A stretch of 64,000 bases of DNA from Ferrimonas balearica (GTDB lineage Bacteria; Pseudomonadota; Gammaproteobacteria; Enterobacterales; Shewanellaceae), in the NCBI RefSeq assembly GCF_019802085.1, contig NZ_JAHVHV010000002.1:620001-684000 (forward strand). The letters run 5' to 3'. Below, piece by piece: positions 1-11,958 of this stretch. A program made the position numbers and the translations under genes. The notes under the pieces were generated by a model. It searched no databases and was not told the origin of the DNA. It saw nothing but the letters and a program-made list of their open reading frames with translations. Numbering within the stretch: the stretch's first letter is position 1; each line of letters begins with the position of its first letter.

Positions 1-548
1 GCCTTCACAGCGAGGCTTTTGACAGCGGCAACCGCTTCCTCGAACAGCTCGACCCGCAGACGCCGGGGGTGGCGGTACTGGACATCAATATGCCGGGGAT
101 GGATGGACTGGCGGTGCAGCAGGCGCTGCTGGAGCGGGGCAGCCGTTTGTCGCTTATCTTCCTCACCGGCTATGCCACTGTGCCCAAGGCGGTGCAGGCG
201 GTGCAGGCCGGGGCGCTGGATTTTCTGGAGAAGCCGGTGGACGGCGACCGGCTCATCGCCCTGATTGAGGAGGGGCTGGTTCGCTCTGAGCAACGCCACC
301 GGGCCGCCGGCGAGGCGCAGGCCCTGACCCAGAAGCTGGCGTCACTGACCGAGCGAGAGCGACAACTGATGGCGCTGGTGGTGGCGGGCAAGACCAATAA
401 GGCGATCGGTGCCGAGCTGTTCATCGCCCAGCGCACCGTGGAGATCCACCGCAAGAACCTGTTTGACAAGATGGGGGTGCACAACGCCGCCGAATTGGCC
501 CTGTTGATCGGGCGGCATCAGGGCGGCGAAGCCGAGGGGAAAGGCTGA
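1..548 (+). CDS. FixJ/NarL-type response regulator, 5' partial
   Basis: The gene enters from the left edge in the frame of base 3, so about 27 N-terminal residues are missing by comparison with FixJ. The visible receiver part has the phosphoacceptor Asp in VLDINMPGMDG (codon 81-83), the LTGY switch segment and the conserved Lys in FLEKP. A linker helix leads to a C-terminal LuxR-type helix-turn-helix (LTERERQLMALVVAGKTNK, then RTVEIHRKNLFDKMGV). This is the two-domain layout of FixJ/TodR-like transcription activators. The cognate sensor kinase should lie to the left, outside the window, so the regulated pathway cannot be named. It runs convergently with the L,D-transpeptidase gene, only 8 bases away. 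Confidence 0.9.
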   Translation, partial: LHSEAFDSGNRFLEQLDPQTPGVAVLDINMPGMDGLAVQQALLERGSRLSLIFLTGYATVPKAVQAVQAGALDFLEKPVDGDRLIALIEEGLVRSEQRHRAAGEAQALTQKLASLTERERQLMALVVAGKTNKAIGAELFIAQRTVEIHRKNLFDKMGVHNAAELALLIGRHQGGEAEGKG

Positions 549-556
549 GACGGGCC

Positions 557-1306
557 TCAGGGCAGCAGCAGCGCCTCGTCGCCGAGGGTCTCACCCTCGA
601 GCTCGGCGGATTGCTGCAGGGGGCTGGCGGGCTGGGTCAGCTGGGCGATGCTGCTTTCAATCTCGCTGTACTTGTGGGCCACCCAGTCCGGCAGGCCCAC
701 CGGCACTTCGAGATCGTAACGGCGCGGGTCCCGGGGGCTGATCACCACCTCGATGTTGTCCAGGCCGATGTCGTGGGCCAGCACAAAGAGCTCCTCGATG
801 TAGCGGTCGCCCATCGCCAGGCAGCCGCGGGAGACATCCCGACCGTGGATGAAGATGTTGCCCCCCAGATTGCTGCGCTGCTCCAGGGCGCCATAGTGGC
901 GGTCCATGGCATTGGGGTAATCGATGCGCAGGGAGAGGTGGTACTGGCTGTTGGGGTTGCTGGCGTCGATGCGGTACACCCCTTCCGGCACCTGGAAATC
1001 CCCCTCGCGCATCTTGGGGCGCAGGCTGCCACTGGCTTCAACGATGGGGTAGGTACGCAGCTCGTGCCAGGGTCCGGCGGCGGATTGCAGCCACACCTCG
1101 AGCCGGCGATCCGCCTTGATCGCCACCAGCTTCATGGCCACCGGGTCAAAGGCCGGGGGCAGGGTGTCGACAAAGGGGGCGAGACGAAGGCGCGCGTCGG
1201 GACCGTACTGGGCCAGGGCTTGCTCCAGGGTTCGACCGGATGGGGTGGCCAGGGCGAGCGGCGCCAGGGCCAGGCAAAACAGGGATGCAAGCAGGGTACG
1301 GATCAC
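557..1306 (-). CDS. exported L,D-transpeptidase family protein (YkuD domain)
   Basis: The protein has 249 residues from a GTG start at 1306. AGGAGG lies four bases upstream of that GTG, and the GTG start begins a clean signal peptide (MIRTLLASLFCLALAPLALA). An in-frame ATG at 1363 would add 19 residues in front of the signal peptide and has no such site. The catalytic motif IHGRDVSRGCLAMGD holds the nucleophile Cys at about residue 162, the pattern of YkuD/ErfK enzymes that cross-link peptidoglycan stems or attach proteins to them. The region before it matches the YafK-like subgroup, whose substrates vary, so the exact reaction is not assigned. It acts in the periplasm. Confidence 0.87.
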   Translation of the reverse strand: MIRTLLASLFCLALAPLALATPSGRTLEQALAQYGPDARLRLAPFVDTLPPAFDPVAMKLVAIKADRRLEVWLQSAAGPWHELRTYPIVEASGSLRPKMREGDFQVPEGVYRIDASNPNSQYHLSLRIDYPNAMDRHYGALEQRSNLGGNIFIHGRDVSRGCLAMGDRYIEELFVLAHDIGLDNIEVVISPRDPRRYDLEVPVGLPDWVAHKYSEIESSIAQLTQPASPLQQSAELEGETLGDEALLLP

Positions 1307-1400
1307 GGGGCCTCCTGAGGTCAGTTGGCGCAGGAGTGTTCCACAGCTTAAGCGACGGATCAATTGATGTTTTTGTCACCAATCACCCTTAAGAGATAGC

Positions 1401-1428
1401 AAAAAAGCCCGACTATGCGGGCTTTTTT
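1401..1428 (-). terminator. intrinsic terminator of the SDR gene
   Basis: AAAAAAGCCCG and CGGGCTTTTTT form an 11-bp perfect stem around a 6-base loop, with a T-run on the minus-strand transcript, 17 bases past the SDR stop codon. Confidence 0.88.
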
Positions 1429-1444
1429 CTTGTGGCTAAGTGGC

Positions 1445-2167
1445 TTACGGCTGCTGGCGGGTGGTGGCGAGCACGATCTCCCGAATGCAGACATTTTGCG
1501 GTTGGCCATAGGCGTAGGCGATGGCGTTGGCCACGTCCTGGGCGGCCAGTACGCCCCCCATCTGGGTTTTCCAGTCGTCGTAACCCTCCTTGATGGCGTC
1601 GCTGGTGGTGTGACCCAGCAGCTCGGTCTCCACCGCACCTGGGGCGATGGTGATCACCCGAACGTCGTCCATGGCCACCTCTTCCCGGATGTTCTCGGAG
1701 ATGGCGTGCACCGCGAACTTGGTGCCGCAGTAGGCCGCGTGGTTGGGGAAGGTTTTCCGTCCGGCGATGGAGCTGATGTTGATGATGGTGCCGCCGCGAC
1801 GGGCCCGCATCTTGGCCAGTACGCCGTGGATCCCGTTGAGCAGCCCTAAGACGTTAACGTTGAGCATGGTCTGCCACTCGTTCGGGTCCTGCGCATCGGC
1901 CTGGCCCAGCAGCATCACGCCGGCGTTGTTGACCAGGCAATCGGCGGGGCCGAACTGGGCTTCGGCTTCGGCGATCGCCGCCAGGAAGCCGTCGCGGTCG
2001 GTCACGTCAACCCCACGGCACAGGGTGTTGGGCAGGTTCAGGGCTTCCAGGCGCTCGACCCGACGGGCCAGCAGCAGCAGGGGGTGGCCGGCGGCGGACA
2101 GGGTGCGGGCGGTGGCTTCGCCGATGCCGGAGCTGGCACCGGTGATGATGACGAGGGGCTGGGTCAT
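1445..2167 (-). CDS. SDR family NAD(P)-dependent oxidoreductase
   Basis: A classical short-chain dehydrogenase/reductase of 240 residues. It shows the cofactor-binding TGASSGIG (residues 9-16), NNAG (80-83), the catalytic Ser at 132/133 and YCGTK (Tyr146, Lys150). The Arg-Arg after the second strand (LLLARRVERL) suggests NADP(H) preference. The start at 2167 has AGGAG upstream; a longer frame from 2233 would place 22 unrelated residues before the Rossmann fold. It resembles the YdfG/serine-3-dehydrogenase-like group, but the substrate cannot be read from the sequence. It is divergent from a LysR regulator that plausibly controls it. Confidence 0.9.
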   Translation of the reverse strand: MTQPLVIITGASSGIGEATARTLSAAGHPLLLLARRVERLEALNLPNTLCRGVDVTDRDGFLAAIAEAEAQFGPADCLVNNAGVMLLGQADAQDPNEWQTMLNVNVLGLLNGIHGVLAKMRARRGGTIINISSIAGRKTFPNHAAYCGTKFAVHAISENIREEVAMDDVRVITIAPGAVETELLGHTTSDAIKEGYDDWKTQMGGVLAAQDVANAIAYAYGQPQNVCIREIVLATTRQQP

Positions 2168-2234
2168 GGGACTCTCCTGATGGACATAAAGCGGCGACGC
2201 CGCGATGGAGCGCACTATAGAGAGCCTAGACATT

Positions 2235-2254
2235 GGGATAAAATATTATATTCC
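2235..2254. promoter_or_regulatory. AT-rich imperfect dyad between SDR and LysR genes
   Basis: GGGATAAAATATTATATTCC is an imperfect dyad centred on AATATT in the divergent intergenic region. It overlaps plausible -10 elements and is flanked by a 7-bp inverted repeat, GAGCCTA at 2222-2228 and TAGGCTC at 2266-2272. LysR proteins usually bind T-N11-A dyads in such positions. Operator function is inference. Confidence 0.35.
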
Positions 2255-2277
2255 TTTGTCTGAGATAGGCTCCGTCT

Positions 2278-3114
2278 ATGGATTTGCGTCGTCTTCGCTG
2301 CTTTGTTGCGGTGTTCGAGGAGCGGAACATGACCGCCGCCGCCGAGCGCTGCTTCATCACCCAGCCCTCCCTCTCCACCGCCATCAAACAGTTGGAGGCG
2401 GAGCTGGGGCTGGCACTCTTTGTGCGCCACAAACGGGGGGTGGACTTGACCGACAGTGCCCACCAGCTCTACCCCCTGGCCCGGCAGCTGCTGGCCCAGG
2501 CGGAGCAGCTGCCGGCGCTGTTCCACGCCCGTCAGCGGCGGCTCAAGGTCAAACTGGCCAACTTCCACGACCTGAGCCCGGTGCGCCTGGCCCGCTTCCT
2601 GGGGCAGTGTCAGCAGCAAGAGCCGCGGTTGGAGCTGGACCTGTGGGATCACGACCAGCCCGGCTGGGATGCACGGGTGACCCTGGACGTGTTCAAGGGG
2701 GAGCAGGAGCTGTTTCTGCCCCTGTGGGAGGAGGATTACCGCCTGTGCGTGCCGGAGGATCACCCCCTGGCGGACAAGGACAGCGTGGGGATCGCCGAGC
2801 TCAACGATTTCCCCTTTATCGAGTGTGCCGCCTGCGAGGCCCATCAGCAGACCCTGAGCCTGCTGGCCAGCGCCGGCTTCTCCGTGGACCTGGTGGCCAA
2901 GGCGGCCCACAAGACCCAGGTCCGTCACCTGGTGGAAGCGGGGGTGGGGATCTCCTTTTTGCCCAGCGGGGTGCTGGAGGGCAGCCGCCGCTTAACCGCG
3001 GTGCCCCTGGAGGCGCCGCGGATGTTCCGTCGCATCGGCCTCTGCTTTGCCGCCGACGAGGCCAACAGCGACGCGCTGCGGCCCCTGCTGGCGGCGGCGA
3101 AAGCCTTCGCCTAG
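2278..3114 (+). CDS. LysR-family transcriptional regulator
   Basis: A 278-residue protein with the LysR winged helix-turn-helix at residues 1-60 (MDLRRLRCFVAVFEERNMTAAA, then CFITQPSLSTAIKQLEAELG). A periplasmic-binding-protein-like effector domain follows. The family forms tetramers that activate an adjacent, often divergent gene in response to a small ligand. The divergent SDR oxidoreductase is the natural target. The C-terminus is slightly short for the family (usually about 300 residues) but intact. The stop codon overlaps that of the convergent EamA gene in a shared CTAG. Confidence 0.92.
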   Translation: MDLRRLRCFVAVFEERNMTAAAERCFITQPSLSTAIKQLEAELGLALFVRHKRGVDLTDSAHQLYPLARQLLAQAEQLPALFHARQRRLKVKLANFHDLSPVRLARFLGQCQQQEPRLELDLWDHDQPGWDARVTLDVFKGEQELFLPLWEEDYRLCVPEDHPLADKDSVGIAELNDFPFIECAACEAHQQTLSLLASAGFSVDLVAKAAHKTQVRHLVEAGVGISFLPSGVLEGSRRLTAVPLEAPRMFRRIGLCFAADEANSDALRPLLAAAKAFA

Positions 3115-4028
3115 CCGACGCTGCGGCTGGGGGCCAGGCGGGAGATCAGCTTGGGCCCCAGCTGCTGCACCAGCAGGCCGCAGACGATAAAGGCCAGGCC
3201 GATAAAGGTGGCGCTGGCGATGGACTCCCCCAGGAAGGTGGCGATAAAGAACAGCGACAGGAAGGGGCCCAGGAACACCAGGTTGGTCAGCGGCGCGGTG
3301 CGCTCGGCGGTGCGCATCGCCTTGAGCCAGAGCACGAAGGTGACCCCCATCTCGAACAGGCCGACGTAGACGGCCCCCGCCAGCCCCTGCCAGTTGGGCA
3401 GGGCCAGCTCTCCTCGCCAGGCGCACACCGCCAGGATAAAGGGCAGGGCGATAAGGAAGCTCAGCAGCAGACTGACCACGGGATCGCCCTTGTCCCGGGT
3501 GTTGACGATCCAGTAGAGGGACCACAACAGGGTGGAGAGCAGCGCCAGGGCGACCCCCAGCGGGCGTTCGAAATTCAGGGCCAGGAGATCCCCGCCGGTG
3601 GCGATCACCACCACGCCGAAATAGGCCAGCAGCGCCGCGCCGATGTCCCAGCCGCGCAGTTTCTGGCCCAGCATGGGCACCGCCAGCAGGCTCAGCAAAA
3701 TGGCCCAGGTGTAATTGAGCGGCTGGGCCTGCTGGGCCGGAAGCAGATCGTAGGCGGCGAACAGCACCAGGTAGTAGAGGAAGGGGTTCAGCAGGCCACT
3801 TTGCAGGTAGACCAGGGGGTTGGCACGAAACTGCCCCTTGAGCCGCCCCAGCTTGCCCTGGACGCCCAGGATCAGCGTCAGCACTGCCGTGGAGGCGAGG
3901 GCGGCGTACAGCAGTAGCTGTGCGGGGGTCATCTGGGCCAGGGAGAGTTTGAAGGCGGTGGCCACCGTGGACCACAACAGCACGGCCCCGATGCCATAGG
4001 TCATGGCTCGGGTTTGATTTTTTACCAT
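3111..4028 (-). CDS. EamA/DMT-family inner-membrane transporter
   Basis: A 305-residue hydrophobic protein with about ten predicted membrane segments arranged as two EamA repeats (residues about 10-145 and 155-295). This is the layout of drug/metabolite exporters such as RhaT/YdcZ relatives. The N-terminal repeat carries the usual GAVLLWSTVATAFKL, and the second carries the SLYWIVN and FEMGVTFVLWLKAM segments. Substrates vary from amino acids to cofactors and cannot be assigned. The start at 4028 is the longest option; a Met eight residues in (4007) is also possible, and neither has a strong ribosome-binding site. Confidence 0.88.
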   Translation of the reverse strand: MVKNQTRAMTYGIGAVLLWSTVATAFKLSLAQMTPAQLLLYAALASTAVLTLILGVQGKLGRLKGQFRANPLVYLQSGLLNPFLYYLVLFAAYDLLPAQQAQPLNYTWAILLSLLAVPMLGQKLRGWDIGAALLAYFGVVVIATGGDLLALNFERPLGVALALLSTLLWSLYWIVNTRDKGDPVVSLLLSFLIALPFILAVCAWRGELALPNWQGLAGAVYVGLFEMGVTFVLWLKAMRTAERTAPLTNLVFLGPFLSLFFIATFLGESIASATFIGLAFIVCGLLVQQLGPKLISRLAPSRSVG

Positions 4029-4120
4029 CTCGGACAGCTCGAACGGACAACGTGGCGGAAAGTGCAGAAAGTATACCGTTTACTCCGTTGCCCCTAGAAG
4101 GGATTTTTTTCCCCTTGCCC

Positions 4121-4149
4121 CTTGAAAGCGACGGCGGCGACCCCATTTA
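4121..4149 (+). promoter_or_regulatory. sigma-32 heat-shock promoter 1 of dnaKJ
   Basis: CTTGAAA at 4121-4127, a 13-base spacer, then CCCCATTTA at 4141-4149. Both boxes fit the known sigma-32 consensus (CTTGAAA, 11-16 bases, CCCCATNTA) without a mismatch. Confidence 0.88.
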
Positions 4150-4189
4150 GCCTGACAGACTCGGGCCGCAATTAAATTTCCCCGCCCCC

Positions 4190-4218
4190 CTTGAAAGGGA
4201 CGGCCGGCGGCCCCAAAT
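4190..4218 (+). promoter_or_regulatory. sigma-32 heat-shock promoter 2 of dnaKJ
   Basis: CTTGAAA at 4190-4196, a 14-base spacer, then CCCCAAAT at 4211-4218. It is a second near-consensus sigma-32 promoter, 69 bases downstream of the first and 52 bases before the dnaK start. Tandem heat-shock promoters are also known before E. coli dnaK. Confidence 0.82.
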
Positions 4219-4270
4219 CCCAGTTAACAGTTAATAACCTCGTCGGTTTCAAGTTTTTTGGAGGCTCTCG

Positions 4271-6190
<1,920 letters not shown>

Positions 6191-6212
6191 GCTTTTACTG
6201 ACTGACACTGCC

Positions 6213-6245
6213 AAGCGGGCGACCGGCCATCCCGGCCGCCCGCTT
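6213..6245 (+). terminator. hairpin between dnaK and dnaJ (leaky terminator)
   Basis: AAGCGGGCG pairs with CGCCCGCTT around an inner CCGG/CCGG stem, followed by the interrupted T-run TTTCGTT. The weak tail suggests attenuation, which would give more DnaK than DnaJ, rather than full termination. Confidence 0.65.
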
Positions 6246-6256
6246 TCGTTATATAA

Positions 6257-7411
<1,155 letters not shown>

Positions 7412-7430
7412 GCTGAAGTCCGTTCACACA

Positions 7431-7455
7431 AAGCCGCCCCAAGGGGCGGCTTTTT
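7431..7455 (+). terminator. intrinsic terminator after dnaJ
   Basis: AAGCCGCCCC and GGGGCGGCTT form a tight hairpin followed by TTTTTCTTT, 19 bases past the dnaJ stop codon. Confidence 0.9.
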
Positions 7456-7513
7456 CTTTATTTTTACAAGCTGTTATCATTGCCTCACACCGAAAATGGA
7501 GAAGGAGTCTCCC

Positions 7514-9457
7514 ATGACCAGATGGATCCTGGTTGCCCTGTTCTGGGTAACAACCTGGGTGTCTGCCAAGCCGGCGGACATCGACACATTCAGCCGATTT
7601 GACCAGTTCCAAGCGGTCAAAATCGCTCCCGATGGCCAGCACCTGGCCGTGCTTACCCCCATGGACGGCAAGAACGTCCTGGCCATCCTGAGCATCGACA
7701 CCATGAAACCCACCCACGTCATCCGTTTCGGCGAGAACAAGCAGGTGGGGGAGTTCTACTGGGCCAATAACGAGCGGGTGATCGTCCAGCTGCAGTTTTT
7801 CAAGGGGTGGTTCGAGCAGCCCCTGACCGCCGGCGAGTGGTTTGCGGTCAACGTCGATGGCAAGCGGGCCAAAAACATCTACGGCTATCGGGCCGGCGGC
7901 ATGCAGACCGGCAGCCGCATCAACCAGGCCACCGCCACCTACGGCTACGCTCAGCTTATCGATCTGTGGAAGGACAACGAGGACGAGATCCTGATCAGCT
8001 CCACCCCCTTCGATGCCGCGGGTGACAACAAGGCCCAGCTCTACCGGCTCAATGTCTACACCGGCAAGATGCGCAAGGTGGGCCGCTCTCCGGTGGCCAA
8101 TGCCACCTTCCTGGCTGATCATCAAGGGCGGGCCCGCTTTGTGGTGGGCACCACCGCCAAAGGGATCAACCAGGTGCACTACCGAGGCCTTAAGGACGAC
8201 AAGTGGCAGCTGATCTACGAGAACGCCAACACGGCGCTGGAGATCGTGCCCCTGGCCTTTGCCGACGACACCCATGTCTATATGGAAGCCTATGGCGACG
8301 GTGACATCGCCGGCGTCTTCAAGGTCAATATGGAGACCCAGGAGCGGGAGCTGGTCTACCGCGACAAGGTAGTAGAGCCGAACGATTACTACTACAGTGC
8401 CGACGGTCGCCACCTCTATGCCCTGGAGGTAAGCGCGGGCCGCCCCGAGTACGTGCTGGTGGACAAGGCCCGCCCGGAAGCGGCCCTGCTCAAGGGACTG
8501 CTTCAGGCCTTCGGGGGCAGCCAGGTGAAGATCGCCAGCCAGACCGAAGATGGCAGCAAGGCGGTGGTTTACGTCTTTGACGACCGGGACCCCGGCAGTT
8601 TCTACCTCTATGACAGCAAAGCCAACTCGGTGAGCTTCTTGATGAAGAGCCGCCCCTGGGTGGATCCGGCCCAGTCCGCCGAGGTGCGCCCCATCGAGTT
8701 TCAGGCCCGGGATGGCATGACCATCCGCGGTTACCTGACCCTGCCCCAGGGTGTGGAAGCCAAGAATCTGCCGCTGATTGTGAACCCCCATGGCGGCCCC
8801 CACGGCGAACGCGACTGGTGGGGCTACAACTCGGAAACCCAGCTGCTGGCCAGCCGGGGTATGGCGGTGCTGCAGGTCAACTTCCGCGGCTCCGGCGGGT
8901 ACGGCGGCAACTTCGAGCACGCCGGTTACCGCCAGTGGGGGGCCGCCATCCAGCACGACATCATCGACGCCACCCGTTACGTGATTGACCAGGGCTACGC
9001 GGATAAGGAGCGGGTCTGCATCTACGGTGCCAGCTTCGGGGGCTACTCCGCGCTGCAAAGCGCCATCCTGGAGCCCGACATGTTCGCCTGCTCCGTGGGC
9101 TTTGTGGGCGTTTATGATCTGGCGTTGATGTACAAAGAGGGCGACATCCAGGATCACGACTACGGCCTTCGCTATCTTGATAAAGTGCTTGGCCGGGACG
9201 AAGCCGAGCTTAAGGCCTACAGCCCCGTCCACCATGTGGACAAGCTCAAGGCGCCGGTGCTGCTCATCCACGGCAAGGAGGATGAGCGGGCTGCCATCGA
9301 GCACGCCGACAGGCTCGCCGCGGCGCTTAAGGCAAAAGACCATCCCTTCGAGTACATTGTGATGAAGAAAGAGGCACACGGGTTCTACAACGAGGAGAAC
9401 CGCACCGAGATGTACGAAACCCTGCTGGGCTTTTTCGAGACCCACCTGAAACTTTGA
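7514..9457 (+). CDS. exported S9-family prolyl-oligopeptidase-like peptidase
   Basis: A 647-residue secreted serine peptidase. The ATG at 7514 is preceded by AAGGAG and begins a signal peptide (MTRWILVALFWVTTWVSA); an ATG at 7496 would spoil it. The N-terminal 380 residues form a beta-propeller-like domain that gates access to the active site. The C-terminal alpha/beta-hydrolase has the nucleophile in GASFGGYSA (Ser507), Asp590 in HGKEDERAA and His622 in EAHGFY. This is the S9C acylaminoacyl-peptidase/dipeptidyl-peptidase pattern. It likely degrades short peptides in the periplasm. An M48 lipoprotein gene follows after 19 bases, so the two probably share a transcript. Confidence 0.92.
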   Translation: MTRWILVALFWVTTWVSAKPADIDTFSRFDQFQAVKIAPDGQHLAVLTPMDGKNVLAILSIDTMKPTHVIRFGENKQVGEFYWANNERVIVQLQFFKGWFEQPLTAGEWFAVNVDGKRAKNIYGYRAGGMQTGSRINQATATYGYAQLIDLWKDNEDEILISSTPFDAAGDNKAQLYRLNVYTGKMRKVGRSPVANATFLADHQGRARFVVGTTAKGINQVHYRGLKDDKWQLIYENANTALEIVPLAFADDTHVYMEAYGDGDIAGVFKVNMETQERELVYRDKVVEPNDYYYSADGRHLYALEVSAGRPEYVLVDKARPEAALLKGLLQAFGGSQVKIASQTEDGSKAVVYVFDDRDPGSFYLYDSKANSVSFLMKSRPWVDPAQSAEVRPIEFQARDGMTIRGYLTLPQGVEAKNLPLIVNPHGGPHGERDWWGYNSETQLLASRGMAVLQVNFRGSGGYGGNFEHAGYRQWGAAIQHDIIDATRYVIDQGYADKERVCIYGASFGGYSALQSAILEPDMFACSVGFVGVYDLALMYKEGDIQDHDYGLRYLDKVLGRDEAELKAYSPVHHVDKLKAPVLLIHGKEDERAAIEHADRLAAALKAKDHPFEYIVMKKEAHGFYNEENRTEMYETLLGFFETHLKL

Positions 9458-9476
9458 GGCTGAAAAGGACGTTGCC

Positions 9477-10295
9477 ATGCGCTCACTGCTGATCCTGTCG
9501 CTGCTTTTGACCCTGGGGGGCTGTGCCACCAACCAGTCCCCTACCGGTCGCGGCCAGACCCTGCTGTTCTCTCAGGACGAGATGCGCCAGATGGGCGCCC
9601 AGTCCTTTGCCCAGATCAAGGAGCAGGAGACCGCCTCCACGGACCGGGCCGTCAACGCCTACGTTCGCTGCGTTGCGGAGGCGGTGACGGATCCGGCGTT
9701 GCTGGCGGTGGTGGATCCGGGTCAGACCGAGGTGTGGGAGGTGGTGGTGTTCGAGTCGGAGCAGGTCAACGCCTTTGCCCTGCCCGGTGGCCACATCGGC
9801 GTCTACACCGGGCTGCTGGGGGTGGCCAAGACCCCGGATCAGCTGGCCACGGTGCTGGGCCACGAAGTGGGCCACGTACTGGCGGACCACGGCAATGAGC
9901 AGGTCTCCCGGGCGCAGATGACCAACGCCGGGCTGCAGATCGCCCAGGTCGCCCTGGGGGCCAGCGGCACCGCCAACCAGGACCTCATCATGGCGGGATT
10001 GGGGCTGGGTGCCCAGGTGGGGATCACCCTGCCGTTCGGTCGCCAGCAGGAGAGCGAGGCGGACGTCATCGGTCTGGAGCTGATGGCCCGGGCGGGCTTC
10101 GACCCCGCAGCCAGCGTTCAGCTGTGGCACAACATGGCGGACGCCAGCGGCGGTGCACCGCCAGAGCTGCTCTCCACCCACCCCTCCCACGGCACCCGCA
10201 TCGGTGATCTCGAGCGGATGCAGGCGGAGGCCAGCGTTTGGTACCGGCAGGCCCAGAGCCAGGGCCGCCGCCCCGGCTGTCGAGTCCCGCGGTGA
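9477..10295 (+). CDS. M48-family metallopeptidase lipoprotein
   Basis: A 272-residue lipoprotein. Its signal sequence ends in the lipobox LGGC (Cys16), and residue +2 is Ala, consistent with outer-membrane sorting. The M48 zinc motif HEVGH lies at residues 129-133 and the third ligand is in QESEADVIGLELMARAG. It resembles E. coli LoiP/YcaL and BepA's peptidase domain, but it lacks the BepA TPR domain. Such enzymes act in outer-membrane protein quality control. The AAGGACG-type site just before the ATG and the short gap suggest cotranscription with the preceding S9 peptidase. Confidence 0.92.
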   Translation: MRSLLILSLLLTLGGCATNQSPTGRGQTLLFSQDEMRQMGAQSFAQIKEQETASTDRAVNAYVRCVAEAVTDPALLAVVDPGQTEVWEVVVFESEQVNAFALPGGHIGVYTGLLGVAKTPDQLATVLGHEVGHVLADHGNEQVSRAQMTNAGLQIAQVALGASGTANQDLIMAGLGLGAQVGITLPFGRQQESEADVIGLELMARAGFDPAASVQLWHNMADASGGAPPELLSTHPSHGTRIGDLERMQAEASVWYRQAQSQGRRPGCRVPR

Positions 10296-10347
10296 GAGGT
10301 GGTACACTGCCGCCTCCATACCGCGAGACAACCTCAGGACATAGAGA

Positions 10348-10959
10348 ATGACCTTTGACTCTGTAGAACAGAAAGTAAGCTACGGCGTGGGCCGTCAGAT
10401 GGGCGAGCAGCTGGCCGGCAACAGCTTCGAAGGCGTGGACATCGCCGCCGTTCAGGCTGGCCTGGCCGACGCCTTCAACGGTGCCGAAAGCGCCGTTCCC
10501 GCCCAGGAGCTGCAGGAAGCTTTTGCGGTGATCTCCCAGCGCATGGCCGAGGCTCAGGAAGCCAAAGCCAAAGCGGCCGCGGCCGAAGGCGACGCCTTCC
10601 TGGCCCAGAACGCCCAGCGTGACGGCGTTCAGGTAACCGAGTCCGGTCTTCAGTACGAAGTGCTGACCCAGGGCGAAGGCGACAAGCCTGGCCTGCAGGA
10701 CACCGTACGTTGTCACTACCACGGCACCTTCATCGATGGCCGTGTGTTCGACAGCTCCGTACAGCGCGGCGAGCCGGCCGAGTTCCCGGTCAGCGGCGTG
10801 ATCGCCGGCTGGACCGAAGCCCTGCAGATGATGAGCCCCGGCACCAAGCTGAAGCTGTTCATCCCGCATCAGCTGGCCTACGGCGAGCGTGGCGCTGGTG
10901 GCGCCATCCCGCCCTTCGCCGCCCTGGTGTTTGAAGTCGAGCTGCTGGCCATCGTCTAA
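10348..10959 (+). CDS. fklB: FKBP-type peptidyl-prolyl cis-trans isomerase FklB (FKBP22)
   Basis: A 203-residue protein that aligns along its whole length with E. coli FklB (206 residues). The N-terminal dimerisation domain begins SVEQKVSYGVGRQMGEQL, then a long charged helix (about 65-95) leads to the C-terminal FKBP domain. That domain contains VFDSSVQRGEPAEFPV, GVIAGWTEAL and LAYGERGAGGAIPPFAALVFEVELL. It catalyses prolyl isomerisation during folding. There is no signal peptide, which argues for FklB rather than periplasmic FkpA. AGGA precedes the ATG. Confidence 0.95.
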   Translation: MTFDSVEQKVSYGVGRQMGEQLAGNSFEGVDIAAVQAGLADAFNGAESAVPAQELQEAFAVISQRMAEAQEAKAKAAAAEGDAFLAQNAQRDGVQVTESGLQYEVLTQGEGDKPGLQDTVRCHYHGTFIDGRVFDSSVQRGEPAEFPVSGVIAGWTEALQMMSPGTKLKLFIPHQLAYGERGAGGAIPPFAALVFEVELLAIV

Positions 10960-10974
10960 GGCCACAGACCACAG

Positions 10975-11000
10975 AAAAAGGAAGCTTCGGCTTCCTTTTT
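10975..11000 (+). terminator. intrinsic terminator after fklB
   Basis: AAAAAGGAAGC and GCTTCCTTTTT pair perfectly around a TTCG tetraloop, 16 bases past the fklB stop. Confidence 0.92.
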
Positions 11001-11030
11001 TGTTGCCGGTAAAGGCTTTATAGTGCGTGA

Positions 11031-11870
<840 letters not shown>

Positions 11871-11871
11871 A

Positions 11872-11906
11872 CACAAAAAGGCCCGCAATTTGCGGGCCTT
11901 TTTGTG
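11872..11906 (+). terminator. intrinsic terminator after dapB
   Basis: A 16-bp perfect stem CACAAAAAGGCCCGCA / TGCGGGCCTTTTTGTG closes on a short loop. It separates dapB from carAB. Confidence 0.92.
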
Positions 11907-11917
11907 GAGGAAAACTG

Positions 11918-11958
11918 TAGTCAAAGTCGGATCCGGCTGCTATAATGCGCGGAATTTG
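11918..11958 (+). promoter_or_regulatory. carAB promoter with pyrBI-like initially transcribed sequence
   Basis: TAGTCA (11918-11923), a 17-base spacer and a perfect TATAAT (11941-11946). The start predicted seven bases downstream is the first A of AATTTG (11953-11958), followed by CC. In E. coli pyrBI the same AATTTG start supports UTP-sensitive reiterative transcription, and the E. coli carAB P1 promoter uses a related mechanism. A second TATAAT at 12028-12033 could be a P2, but it has a poor -35 and no convincing ARG box. Confidence 0.75.

Noticed and set aside
2205-3917. Plus-strand frame of 570 codons overlapping the LysR and EamA genes
   Set aside because: Gly/Gln/Pro-rich shadow frame without a ribosome-binding site, crossing two supported genes.
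4094-4114. Possible third sigma-32 promoter (CTAGAAG then CCCC)
   Set aside because: Spacing is only about 10 bases and both boxes have mismatches.
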